A stretch of DNA of 64,000 nucleotides from contig NZ_CAMIBP010000012.1 in NCBI RefSeq assembly GCF_946223165.1, positions 8,843-72,842 of the forward strand. Direction: 5' to 3'. Source of the DNA: an uncultured Corynebacterium sp. Lineage in GTDB: Bacteria > Actinomycetota > Actinomycetes > Mycobacteriales > Mycobacteriaceae. Below are positions 18,093 to 26,068 of this stretch, one piece after another (the first letter of the stretch is position 1; each line of letters begins with the position of its first letter). The notes under the pieces are model-generated. The model saw nothing but the letters and a program-made list of their open reading frames with translations. It searched no databases and had not been told where the DNA came from. Made by a program: the position numbers and the translations under genes.

Positions 18093-19379
18093 CTAGTACT
18101 CGTCGGCCAAGCGGAACAGCTCCCCCAGGATGCCCTCGCCATCCTCATGGATGCCGTTGTGTTGGAATTTGTTAGTGACGTGACGGCGCAGTTCACGGTA
18201 GGTGTCCGCGGTGGCCATGGAGTCTTCAAAGGGCACAAAGATGTCATCGAGATAGATAGCCGCGGCAGCCGTTACGTCGGCCTCGCGTAGGACCTCCGCG
18301 TTGTAGGGGCCCGCCGGCCAACGGTACTGCGCCAGCTCCTCCGCCACAGTCTTGAAGGGACGCAGCGCCGGATCCTCGTCGAACTGCCAGGGGTAGATGT
18401 GCTCACCTGTGAGCCACGTACCGTCCTCGGCGAACTCCTCGAACTCCCCGCGCACGCGGTGCGCCGCCCACCCCGTCACGTCCTGGCCGGCCACGCCGCC
18501 GTAGATGGACTCGTGAATCGCAGCGTAGAGCGGCCCGCCCTGGAAGCTCAGCCGGGCGCCCACGTCCTGCAGGAAGTCAGAGCGCAGGCGCTTTTCACCC
18601 TTGACCTCCCGAAAGGGCTCCTCCAGCAGGTAGCCCAGCGAGTCGAAGCCGGTGCCACGACCCAGCTCAATGCCGATGGTGCGGAAGCGGCGGGAGCTCA
18701 GGCGCTCCCCCGTGGGCAGGACTTCTTCGGAATTGTCGAGGTGATGAATAAGCTCCTCGATGCGCGCCTGGGCCCACGGGAACTGTGCAAAGAAACGCTC
18801 CTGTCGCACCTTGAGCTTCGCGTACGTCGTCCGGTAGAGATCGTCCGCGCCTTTGGTCAGCGTGGGTAGGCCGCCGGTGAGGAACGCGCAGTCCACACTG
18901 TCCGGGAAGAGCGAGAGGTAACTCGTGATGCAGAAGCCGCCGAAGCTCTGGCCGAACAGGCTCCACGTCTCCAGCCCCAGCGCCTTGCGGAGCTCCTCCG
19001 CATCCCGCACGATGTTTTCCTGCCGCAGGCTGGCCAGGCGTTCCACCGTCAGGTCCTCCGCGGGGCTCAGCTCATCGATGCGGTGCGAGCGCCCCGTCCC
19101 GCGTTGATCCAGCAGGATCCAGCGGTAGCGCTCCAGGCCCTTGCCTACGATGCCGCCGAAACTGCCGCCCGTCCCCAGCGGGCGTCCCGCCGGGAATCCG
19201 GGGCCACCCTGCAGGTACACCAGCGCTGGGTACTCCTCCCCGCCCGGCGGCACGATCTCGCGCGCGAACAAGCTGAAGGTCCCCGAGTTCGGGTCCGAGT
19301 GATCCCATGGGACCTCGAGGGTGTGCTCGATAAGGGTGTGGCCGAAACGGCGGGTGGTGGTGGAGTGCAGGGTTGTCAT
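18093..19379 (-). CDS. pip: Proline iminopeptidase-like alpha/beta hydrolase (family S33)
   Basis: A 428-residue peptidase that removes N-terminal proline from peptides in the cytosol. PALVYLQGGPGFPAGRP is the oxyanion-hole HGGPG-type motif, WILLDQRGTGRS precedes the nucleophile elbow LFGQSFGGFC (Ser about 144), and late motifs IYLDDIFVPFEDS and FQHNGIHEDG carry the Asp and His. ATG 19379 lies 6 bases behind TATGAT (19391-19386 on this strand), a leaderless arrangement; upstream in-frame codons have no ribosome site. Confidence 0.88.
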   Translation of the reverse strand: MTTLHSTTTRRFGHTLIEHTLEVPWDHSDPNSGTFSLFAREIVPPGGEEYPALVYLQGGPGFPAGRPLGTGGSFGGIVGKGLERYRWILLDQRGTGRSHRIDELSPAEDLTVERLASLRQENIVRDAEELRKALGLETWSLFGQSFGGFCITSYLSLFPDSVDCAFLTGGLPTLTKGADDLYRTTYAKLKVRQERFFAQFPWAQARIEELIHHLDNSEEVLPTGERLSSRRFRTIGIELGRGTGFDSLGYLLEEPFREVKGEKRLRSDFLQDVGARLSFQGGPLYAAIHESIYGGVAGQDVTGWAAHRVRGEFEEFAEDGTWLTGEHIYPWQFDEDPALRPFKTVAEELAQYRWPAGPYNAEVLREADVTAAAAIYLDDIFVPFEDSMATADTYRELRRHVTNKFQHNGIHEDGEGILGELFRLADEY

Positions 19380-19471
19380 ACGAACATCATATGACCCGCC
19401 TAAAAGTGTCGCGTTGCCCCTACGGTTCTTTCGCCAAGCAGAGAGCATGCACAGCACGACAAAAGAGAATC

Positions 19472-19506
19472 GCCCTCCCCGCCAGGAGTTTTCTGGCGGG
19501 GAGGGC
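19472..19506 (-). terminator. Terminator of the pfl operon
   Basis: A perfect 14-bp stem, GCCCTCCCCGCCAG against CTGGCGGGGAGGGC, with a 7-base loop. On the minus strand it is followed by ATTCTCTTTT. It starts 17 bases past the pflA stop. Confidence 0.85.
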
Positions 19507-19523
19507 ATCCCTAATTCGAAGTC

Positions 19524-20393
19524 TTAGTAGACCGTGAAGCCTTCTTCGCGGAACTTGTTGCGGACTCGCTCCACGTCCTCCGGCTTCGGAGGCCTAGTGT
19601 CTTCCAAGGTGTAGGGCCAGCCGAGCTCGTGCCACTTATCCGCACCCATGTTGTGGAACGGCAGGACCTCGACGCGCTCGACATTGTTCTTCCAGCGGGA
19701 CACGATCTTCACGACGTTTTCCACGTTTTCCATGGAATCCGTGAGATCAGGGACCATAACGAAGCGGATCCACACCTTCTTGTTCAGCTTCGACAGGCGA
19801 TCGCCGAAGTCGATGGTGGGCTGCAGCTCGCGGCGGGTGACGAACTTGTACGTCTCCTCGTCGCCGGCCTTGACGTCCAGAAGGAAGAGATCGATGTTCT
19901 CGATATCTTCGTCCGTCAGGCGGGAGCCTAGGAATCCGGAGGTGTCGATGGCCGTATGGATTCCGGCATCGTGGATTTCCTTGAGCACGCGGCGGGTGAA
20001 CGCGATCTGGAAGAGGGGCTCACCACCGGAGATGGTAAGGCCGCCGCCCGAGGCGGAGAAGATGGGCTTGTAGCGCTTAATGCGCTTGACCACATCCTCG
20101 ACGCGCTCGAGCGTGCCGACCTTCATCTCCATGGTGTCCGGGTTGTGGCAATACTGGCAGCGCAGCGGGCAACCGGCCATGAACATGGTCATGCGGGTAC
20201 CCGGGCCGTCCACCGCGGTGACCAGCTCCCAGGAGTGCACGAGCGCAATGTCACCAGTGCGACGGGCCTCCAGGAGTTCTGGGCGGGTGATCTCGTCCAG
20301 GTGGTTGTCCGTGCCCAGGCCCGCGGCCGCGCCGCGAACTTTCTCCCCCTCCTCCGGGGAGAGGTGGACTACGCCAGTAACGCCGTCCGCCAT
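19524..20393 (-). CDS. pflA: Pyruvate formate-lyase activating enzyme (radical SAM)
   Basis: A 289-residue radical SAM protein that installs the glycyl radical in pyruvate formate-lyase. The CxxxCxxC cluster motif is CPLRCQYCHNPDT (Cys 75, 79, 82); YKPIFSASGGGLTISGGEPL is the SAM-binding GGE region. The chain is about 40 residues longer at the N-terminus than E. coli PflA. The start lies 5 bases after the stop of the glycyl-radical subunit gene and has no ribosome-binding site, so translation is probably coupled. Its substrate glycine should be Gly58 of the small upstream gene product. Confidence 0.93.
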   Translation of the reverse strand: MADGVTGVVHLSPEEGEKVRGAAAGLGTDNHLDEITRPELLEARRTGDIALVHSWELVTAVDGPGTRMTMFMAGCPLRCQYCHNPDTMEMKVGTLERVEDVVKRIKRYKPIFSASGGGLTISGGEPLFQIAFTRRVLKEIHDAGIHTAIDTSGFLGSRLTDEDIENIDLFLLDVKAGDEETYKFVTRRELQPTIDFGDRLSKLNKKVWIRFVMVPDLTDSMENVENVVKIVSRWKNNVERVEVLPFHNMGADKWHELGWPYTLEDTRPPKPEDVERVRNKFREEGFTVY

Positions 20394-20398
20394 AGAAC

Positions 20399-20650
20399 TT
20401 AAGCGCCCTGGTGGAAGGTACGGGAGATAACGTCGAGCTGCTGCTCGCGGGTCAGCTTCACGAAGTTGACGGCGTAGCCGGAGACGCGGACGGTGAGGTT
20501 CGGGTACTTCTCCGGGTGCTCAACGGCATCCTCGAGGGTGGCCTTGTCCAGCACGTTGATGTTGGCGTGGTACAGGCCAGCGTTCTGCTCGTGCTCGTTG
20601 CGCTTTGCCTTCATGTCAGCGAGACGCTCTTCGAAAGTGTGGGTTGCCAT
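20399..20650 (-). CDS. grcA: Separate glycyl-radical subunit of pyruvate formate-lyase (GrcA/YfiD-like)
   Basis: An 83-residue protein corresponding to the extreme C-terminus of canonical PflB. ALEDAVEHPEKYP-type helix residues (LEDAVEHPEKYPNLT) lead into RVSGYAVNF with the radical glycine (Gly58), then LTREQQLDVISRTFHQ. AAGGAG upstream gives a strong start at 20650. E. coli GrcA is a spare part that repairs oxygen-cleaved PFL. Here the main PflB has no glycyl-radical loop of its own, so this product should be an essential subunit. It lies between pflB (81-bp gap) and pflA. Confidence 0.92.
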   Translation of the reverse strand: MATHTFEERLADMKAKRNEHEQNAGLYHANINVLDKATLEDAVEHPEKYPNLTVRVSGYAVNFVKLTREQQLDVISRTFHQGA

Positions 20651-20731
20651 GGTGTTGTTCTCCTTGAACGAGGTGGTATGTGGTGTGGTTGCCGCCGGCG
20701 CCGCGGGGCGACGCCGGCAGGTGGCGGATGG

Positions 20732-22825
20732 TTACTCCGCGTCTTCCATGATGAAGCCTGCATCCAGGACGCCCACCAGGTTGGTGATGCGCTCCTCGGG
20801 GGTGCGGCCCAAGCCGGACGGCGTGATGGTGTTGGTCAGCGAGATGCCGTCCAGCGCGTCGTTGTAGTCCAGCTTACCCACGGACAGCATGGAAGCGACC
20901 ATGCCGTGGGAATCGGAACCGTTCTCCGGGTTTGCACCCGGTGCGAACGGGGTGCCGGCCTTGTGGCCGGACGGGAAGGCGCCAGTGGCCTTGCCGTAGA
21001 CGACGTTGGAGGTAATCGTCAGCACGGACTGGGTCGGGATGGCGTTGCGGTACATCGGGATGGCCTTGATCTTCTCCATCACGGTGTGGACGATGGTGGC
21101 CGCGATGTCATCGGCGCGGTCGTCGTCGTTGCCGTAGAACGGGAACTCGCCCTCCGTCTTGTAGTCCACGATGAGGCCGGTCTCGTCGCGCACCGGGTAC
21201 ACCTTGGCGTACTTAATGGCGGACAGGGAGTCAGCAACAATGGACAGACCGGCGATGCCGCAGCCCATGGAACGGACGATGTCGGAGTCATGCAGCGCCA
21301 TCTCGATGGACTCGTAGGCGTACTTGTCGTGGCAGTAGTGGATGATGTTGAGGGCCTCAACGTAGGTGCCCACAACCCAGTCCAGCATGTCCTCGTACTT
21401 TGCCCAGACTTCGTCGAAGTCCAGCGGACCGTCGCCCTGGATGGGCTCGTAGCCCTCCACGATCTGCTTACCGGAGACCTCGTCGCGGCCACCGTTGATG
21501 GCGTAGAGCAAGGCCTTAGCGGAGTTCACGCGGGCGCCGAAGAACTGCATCTGCTTACCCACGCGCATCGGGGACACGCAGCACGCAATGGCGGCGTCGT
21601 CGCCCCACTGGTTACGAATCTGTGCGTCGGACTCGTACTGGATGGACGAGGTCTCGATGGAGATGTGAGCACAGAATTCCTTGTAGCCCTTCGGCAGAGC
21701 CGGATCCCAGAAGATGGTGATGTTCGGCTCCGGGGACGGGCCCAGGTTGACCAGGGTCTGCAGGAGGCGGAAGGAGGTCTTGGTGACCATGTGGCGGCCG
21801 TCGTCGCCGAAGCCGGCGTCAGACCAGGTTGCCCAGTACGGGTCGCCAGAGAAGATCTGGTCGTAGTCCTCGGTGCGCAGGAAGCGGACGATACGCAGCT
21901 TCATAACGAGAGCGTCAATCATCTCCTGGGCGTCCACCTCGGTGATGAGGCCAGCGGCCAGGTCACGCTCGAAGTAGGCGTCAAGGAAGGCGGACAGGCG
22001 TCCGATGGACATGGCAGCGCCGTCCTGAGACTTAATGGAGCCGAGGTAGCCGAAGTAGGTCCACTGGACGGCTTCCTTAGCGGTCTTGGCCGGGCCGGAG
22101 ATGTCGAAGCCATAGGAAGCGGCCATGGTCTTCAGCTTCTTGAGGGCCTTGATCTGCTCGGAGTGCTCCTCGCGGTAGCGAGCCCAGTGCTCGGAGAATC
22201 CCAGGCCACTGACCTCGTGCTTCTTGGCTTCCTTCTCGGCAATGAGGTAGTCCACGCCGTAGAGGGCCACGCGACGGTAGTCGCCAATGATACGGCCGCG
22301 GCCGTAAGCATCCGGCAGGCCGGTGATGATGTGGGAGGAACGAGCGGCGCGGATGCGCGGGGTGTAGATATCGAAGACCGCGTCGTTGTGGGTCTTGCGG
22401 TACTTGGTGAAGATCTTCTCAATCTCCGGGTCAACTTCCTTACCGGCCTCGAAGATGGCCTGCTTGACCATACGCCAGCCGCCATTCGGCATCATGGCAC
22501 GCTTGAGGGGGGTGTCGGTCTGCAGGCCGACAATCACGTCATCGCCCTCGCAGATGTAGCCGGCCGGGAAGGCATCGATATCAGACGGAGTGTGGGTATC
22601 CACGTCGAAGATGCGCTTCTGGCGCTCAACGGAGAGGTAGTTCTTCTCCAGATGATCGAAGACGCGCTGGGTCTTCTCGGTCGGGCCCTCCAGGAAGGAG
22701 GCGTCTCCGTCGTACGGAGTGTAGTTGCGCTGGATGAAGTCGCGGACATCAATGCCTTCTGCCCACGGGCCTGGGTTGAAACCAGCCCAAGCTTCAAACT
22801 GCAGCGGTTCGGTAGCGGTGGTCAC
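20732..22825 (-). CDS. pflB: Formate acetyltransferase large subunit, lacking the glycyl-radical domain
   Basis: A 697-residue PFL that converts pyruvate and CoA to acetyl-CoA and formate under anaerobiosis. The catalytic pair is in AIACCVSPMRVGKQMQFFGA (Cys 415/416; E. coli 418/419). N-terminal WAGFNPGPWAEGIDVRDFIQ and the GLPDAYGRGRIIGDYRR segment are typical. The chain stops after ITNLVGVLDAGFIMEDAE, where canonical PflB (about 760 aa) continues into the RVSGYA loop; that part is encoded by the next gene. The GTG at 22825 has AAGGGAG 7 bases upstream. First gene of the pflB-grcA-pflA operon. Confidence 0.95.
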   Translation of the reverse strand: MTTATEPLQFEAWAGFNPGPWAEGIDVRDFIQRNYTPYDGDASFLEGPTEKTQRVFDHLEKNYLSVERQKRIFDVDTHTPSDIDAFPAGYICEGDDVIVGLQTDTPLKRAMMPNGGWRMVKQAIFEAGKEVDPEIEKIFTKYRKTHNDAVFDIYTPRIRAARSSHIITGLPDAYGRGRIIGDYRRVALYGVDYLIAEKEAKKHEVSGLGFSEHWARYREEHSEQIKALKKLKTMAASYGFDISGPAKTAKEAVQWTYFGYLGSIKSQDGAAMSIGRLSAFLDAYFERDLAAGLITEVDAQEMIDALVMKLRIVRFLRTEDYDQIFSGDPYWATWSDAGFGDDGRHMVTKTSFRLLQTLVNLGPSPEPNITIFWDPALPKGYKEFCAHISIETSSIQYESDAQIRNQWGDDAAIACCVSPMRVGKQMQFFGARVNSAKALLYAINGGRDEVSGKQIVEGYEPIQGDGPLDFDEVWAKYEDMLDWVVGTYVEALNIIHYCHDKYAYESIEMALHDSDIVRSMGCGIAGLSIVADSLSAIKYAKVYPVRDETGLIVDYKTEGEFPFYGNDDDRADDIAATIVHTVMEKIKAIPMYRNAIPTQSVLTITSNVVYGKATGAFPSGHKAGTPFAPGANPENGSDSHGMVASMLSVGKLDYNDALDGISLTNTITPSGLGRTPEERITNLVGVLDAGFIMEDAE

Positions 22826-22953
22826 TAGTGTGACTCCCTTCGTCGAATTAGGGTATTCACTTCAGGGACGTGCCGCGTAACGCTCATTACCGCAGCAATG
22901 CCCTGCCTCCGCCTAATGTACGCCATAGCCTGCAACTTCTCATGCCCGAGCTC

Positions 22954-22969
22954 TGTGCGTTCGGGCACA
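22954..22969. promoter_or_regulatory. GlxR/CRP-like palindrome upstream of pflB
   Basis: TGTGCGTTCGGGCACA has the TGTG-N8-CACA arms of the corynebacterial cAMP receptor GlxR. It overlaps a second feature: TGCCCGA (22943-22949) inverted against TCGGGCA (22961-22967), with a further direct copy TCGGGCA at 22981-22987. The site is about 130 bp upstream of pflB. Either pflB or the divergent permease gene could be the target. Confidence 0.45.
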
Positions 22970-22990
22970 AAAACAACATTTCGGGCACCC

Positions 22991-23041
22991 AAACGGAACA
23001 TATGCAGCTCAGCGAATTCATACAAAACGCACGTTCCGTTT
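22991..23041. promoter_or_regulatory. Widely spaced inverted repeat AAACGGAAC / GTTCCGTTT
   Basis: A perfect 9-bp inverted repeat (22991-22999 and 23033-23041) separated by 33 bases, in the pflB / permease intergenic region. The spacing of about four helical turns centre to centre places both halves on one face, as for cooperative binding. The protein is unknown. No coding sequence is seen in 22826-23143. Confidence 0.4.
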
Positions 23042-23143
23042 CTATCGGGGGTGCGCCCCACCCCCATCGCGAAAATTTACTGCGAGTGTCCCCGCGCTCT
23101 ACGCTAGAGACGTTAGAATTTCTACCCTTCGACAGGAGGAACA

Positions 23144-25060
23144 GTGGCTACCGCTACCGCCACCCCGCCGGTCAAACATCCCGTTGATCAGGTCCCGCCC
23201 GCCCCCAAACTCGCCGCGCTCGGGCTCCAACACGTGCTCGCCTTTTACGCCGGCGCAGTCATCGTCCCGCTCCTCATCGCCAGCTCGCTGGGTTTAAGCA
23301 CCGAGACCACCATCCACCTCATCAACGCGGACCTGCTCACCTGCGGAATCGCCACCTTGATCCAATCCGTGGGCATCGGCAAGCACGTGGGCGTGCGCCT
23401 GCCCATCATCCAAGGCGTCACCACCACGGCTGTGAGCCCGATTATCGCCATGGGACTATCCGCCGGCGGCGCCGAGGCCTCGCTGCCCACCATCTATGGC
23501 TCCATCATCGTCGCCGGCCTCTTCACGTTCTTCGCCGCACCGCTGTTCGGAAAACTCCTCAAGTACTTCCCGCCGATCGTCACCGGCACCGTCCTGCTCG
23601 TCATGGGCACCTCGCTGTTGGCCGTCTCCGCCAATGACTTCATCAACTATGCCGAGGGCGTCCCCGCCGCCCGCGATCTGTTCTATGGCTTCGGCACCCT
23701 CACCGTCATCATCCTCGTGCAGCGCTTCTTCCGCGGCTTCATCGGCACACTCTCCGTCCTCATCGGCCTCATCCTCGGCACAGGCGTCGCACTTGCACTG
23801 GGCGACGCCTCCTTCTCCGAGGTGGGCCAGGCCGCAGCCTTCGGCATCACGACCCCGTTCTACTTCGGCGTCCCCCGTTTCGACGTCATGGCATGCCTAT
23901 CCATGATCATCGTCATGATCATCACCATGGTGGAGACCACCGGCGATGTCTTCGCCACGGGCGAGATCGTCCGCAAGCGCATCAAGCGCGTTGATATCGT
24001 CCGTGCCATCCGCGCCGACGGCCTGTCCACCCTCATCGGTGGCGTCATGAACTCCTTCCCCTACACCTGCTTCGCGCAAAACGTCGGCCTCGTCCGCCTG
24101 GCAGGCGTGAAGTCGCGCTGGGTGGCCGCCTGCGCTGCCGGCTTCATGATTATCCTCGGCCTGCTACCCAAGGCCGGCGCCATTGTCGCCGCGATCCCCT
24201 CCCCCGTCCTCGGCGGCGCCTCCCTGGCGCTGTTCGCCAACGTCGCCTGGGCGGGCCTACAGACCATCGCCAAGACGGATCTCAACGATGGCCGCAACGC
24301 CACCATCGTCACCTCCGCGCTCGGCTTGGCCATGCTCGTGACCTTCAAGCCGGATGTCGCCTCCGCGTTCCCGTCGTGGGCGCAGATCTTCGTCTCCTCC
24401 GGCATGTCCATCGGCGCCATCACCGCCATCGCCCTCAACCTGCTGTTCTTCCACCTCGGCCGCCAGTCCGGCTCCGACGTCGCCCGCGTGGGCGGCAAGG
24501 GAATCACCCTGGATACTCTCAACGCGATGGACCGTGACGCCTTCGTCGCGGCGCTGCGCCCGCTGTTCAATAACGTGACCTACCCGCTGGAGACCGCCTG
24601 GGAGTCTCGCCCCTTCGCCACCGTGGGCGAGCTGCGCGAGGCCATTCAGGTCTCCGTCCTCACCGCGCCCGAGGCCCACAAGATAGAGCTCATCAACGAC
24701 TACCCCGCCATGGACACGCTCCTGCTTGCCGATGCCGCCACCGCCGCGGAGATCTCCGCCGATCGCGGTTCCCTCGGCCTCGCCGATCTGGATGACGTCC
24801 AAACCCAACGCATCACCGAAGTGGCCGCCGCTTACCGCGAGCGCTTCGGCATGCCCTTCGTGGCCTATCTGGATACCAACGACACTGTCGAGCGCGTCAT
24901 CGACGCCGGCGTGCGCCGCCTGGCCAACTCCGACGAGCAGGAGCACCGCGTCATCCTCACCGAGATCCTGGAGATCGCCAACGACCGCTTCGATATCCTG
25001 CTGGCCGACGCCAACCCGGTTCGCCAGTCCTGGGAGCGTCGTTTTACCGAGGTGGACTAA
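23144..25060 (+). CDS. NCS2 xanthine/urate permease fused to an OHCU-decarboxylase-like domain
   Basis: A 638-residue fusion. Residues 1-450 are a nucleobase:cation symporter-2 permease with about 14 membrane segments (LGLQHVLAFYAGAVIVPLLI at the start; MVETTGDVFATGE is the conserved NCS2 motif). Residues about 455-632 resemble 2-oxo-4-hydroxy-4-carboxy-5-ureidoimidazoline decarboxylase, the third step of urate breakdown (LDTLNAMDRDAF, AAYRERFGMPFVAY). This suggests uptake coupled to urate catabolism. However, the catalytic His of the family HPDLA motif is Tyr (INDYPAMD), and the EQ motif reads DR, so the domain may not be catalytic. GTG start with AGGAGG upstream and TAGAAT as -10. Confidence 0.88.
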   Translation: MATATATPPVKHPVDQVPPAPKLAALGLQHVLAFYAGAVIVPLLIASSLGLSTETTIHLINADLLTCGIATLIQSVGIGKHVGVRLPIIQGVTTTAVSPIIAMGLSAGGAEASLPTIYGSIIVAGLFTFFAAPLFGKLLKYFPPIVTGTVLLVMGTSLLAVSANDFINYAEGVPAARDLFYGFGTLTVIILVQRFFRGFIGTLSVLIGLILGTGVALALGDASFSEVGQAAAFGITTPFYFGVPRFDVMACLSMIIVMIITMVETTGDVFATGEIVRKRIKRVDIVRAIRADGLSTLIGGVMNSFPYTCFAQNVGLVRLAGVKSRWVAACAAGFMIILGLLPKAGAIVAAIPSPVLGGASLALFANVAWAGLQTIAKTDLNDGRNATIVTSALGLAMLVTFKPDVASAFPSWAQIFVSSGMSIGAITAIALNLLFFHLGRQSGSDVARVGGKGITLDTLNAMDRDAFVAALRPLFNNVTYPLETAWESRPFATVGELREAIQVSVLTAPEAHKIELINDYPAMDTLLLADAATAAEISADRGSLGLADLDDVQTQRITEVAAAYRERFGMPFVAYLDTNDTVERVIDAGVRRLANSDEQEHRVILTEILEIANDRFDILLADANPVRQSWERRFTEVD

Positions 25061-25106
25061 ACCCCTCTCCCGGGCTCGCCACGGGCATCACCTTCAACGC
25101 CATCGC

Positions 25107-25241
25107 TTCGGCCGCCCGGAAGAGGTCGGCGCCCTCGTCGCCTTCCCGCTTTCGGATGATGCCTCGTTCCTCAACGGCACCGTCGTTCCCATCAACGGCA
25201 CCGTCGTCCCCATCGACGGCGGTCAGCACGCGATGTACTAA
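25107..25241 (+). pseudogene. 3' remnant of a short-chain dehydrogenase/reductase gene
   Basis: The frame reads FGRPEEVGALVAFPLSDDAS, the C-terminal signature of FabG-like SDR enzymes, and ends VVPIDGGQHAMY before TAA. No N-terminal Rossmann part exists upstream, where the permease gene ends instead. A 21-bp segment is tandemly duplicated (25171-25191 and 25192-25212, one mismatch), giving NGTVVPI twice. This is a decayed fragment, probably left by replacement of the 5' part. Confidence 0.8.
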
Positions 25242-25250
25242 AACGCACTA

Positions 25251-25295
25251 CAGCTCCCCTTTCCACCGCCTTCGCGGTAGAGAGGGGAGCTTTTG
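25251..25295 (+). terminator. Terminator behind the permease gene and SDR remnant
   Basis: AGCTCCCCT pairs with AGGGGAGCT around a loop that can form CCGC/GCGG, followed by TTTTGT. Confidence 0.85.
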
Positions 25296-25356
25296 TCGCA
25301 TCGACATTTTCAGAAACTGCGGCCGTTGAGCCGCTGCAGAGCCTGGGATAGTTCAG

Positions 25357-25968
25357 TTAGCGCGGATCCTTCTCGCAGCCGACGCCGTCAGAGTTACCAT
25401 CCAGCTTGCGCGGACCAGCAGTGTATCCCGGATCGGAGGGATAAATCGGACGCCCCAGTGCATTCCACACCGCGGTGCAGTTGGCGTAGTACGCGCCGGA
25501 CGGCGCCGGGGCAACGGCCTGCTTGGTAGCGGGCGCCGGAGCGGGAGCAGGAGCAGGGGTCGGTGCAGGGGCCGGAGCCGGTGCCGGCGCAGGCGGATTC
25601 GGGATGATGCCCGGCAGCGGGTTGGCGATGATGCGCTGCTGCACAGCCCAGAACACACCGACGGCGGCAGCACCCAGCAGGGCGATGACGCCGACCACGA
25701 CACCGACGATGAGTCCGATGTTCACCGGTTCATCAGTCTCCGTGGTGGTCAGGATGACTGGTTCAGTGGTCGGCGCTGCCATCGGCTCCGTGGTCGATTC
25801 GATAATCGGCATAGCCGGCTGCTCAGACTCCGGCGTCGATGCCAGGTCGGACGGAGCAACGGTAACAACCGAAGCTTCGGAAGCAACGGGGACTTCCTCA
25901 GCGGCGGCAGGGTGGACAACAGCGACAGACACCGCTACCGCGGTGAGAAAAGAGAGAGACTTCTTCAT
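25357..25968 (-). CDS. Membrane protein with C-terminal excalibur domain
   Basis: A 203-residue protein. Signal peptide MKKSLSFLTAVAVSVAVVHPAAA, then a Thr/Glu-rich segment, a second hydrophobic span (IGLIVGVVVGVIALLGAAAV), a PAPAPAP repeat tract and an excalibur domain: YYANCTAVWNALGRPIYPSD, then LDGNSDGVGCEKD (the DxDxDGxxCE calcium-binding loop). If the signal is cleaved and the second span crosses the membrane, the excalibur domain would face the cytosol, which is unusual. CATAAT lies 7 bases before ATG 25968, so the message is leaderless. Function unknown; the domain often accompanies surface nucleases. Confidence 0.85.
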   Translation of the reverse strand: MKKSLSFLTAVAVSVAVVHPAAAEEVPVASEASVVTVAPSDLASTPESEQPAMPIIESTTEPMAAPTTEPVILTTTETDEPVNIGLIVGVVVGVIALLGAAAVGVFWAVQQRIIANPLPGIIPNPPAPAPAPAPAPTPAPAPAPAPATKQAVAPAPSGAYYANCTAVWNALGRPIYPSDPGYTAGPRKLDGNSDGVGCEKDPR

Positions 25969-26068
25969 GCCCACGATTATGTGGGTGCGCTGCCGTTTTC
26001 TTGAAATCCCCAGCTCCCACGCCACACAGAACACAGAACACAGAACACACCGCACTCCGTCTCAGCTC

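Noticed and set aside
20399..20650. Frameshift error splitting one pflB gene
   Set aside because: The small gene has its own strong ribosome-binding site and a 20-residue N-terminus of its own, and 81 bp of non-coding sequence separate it from pflB; a single indel would not explain this.
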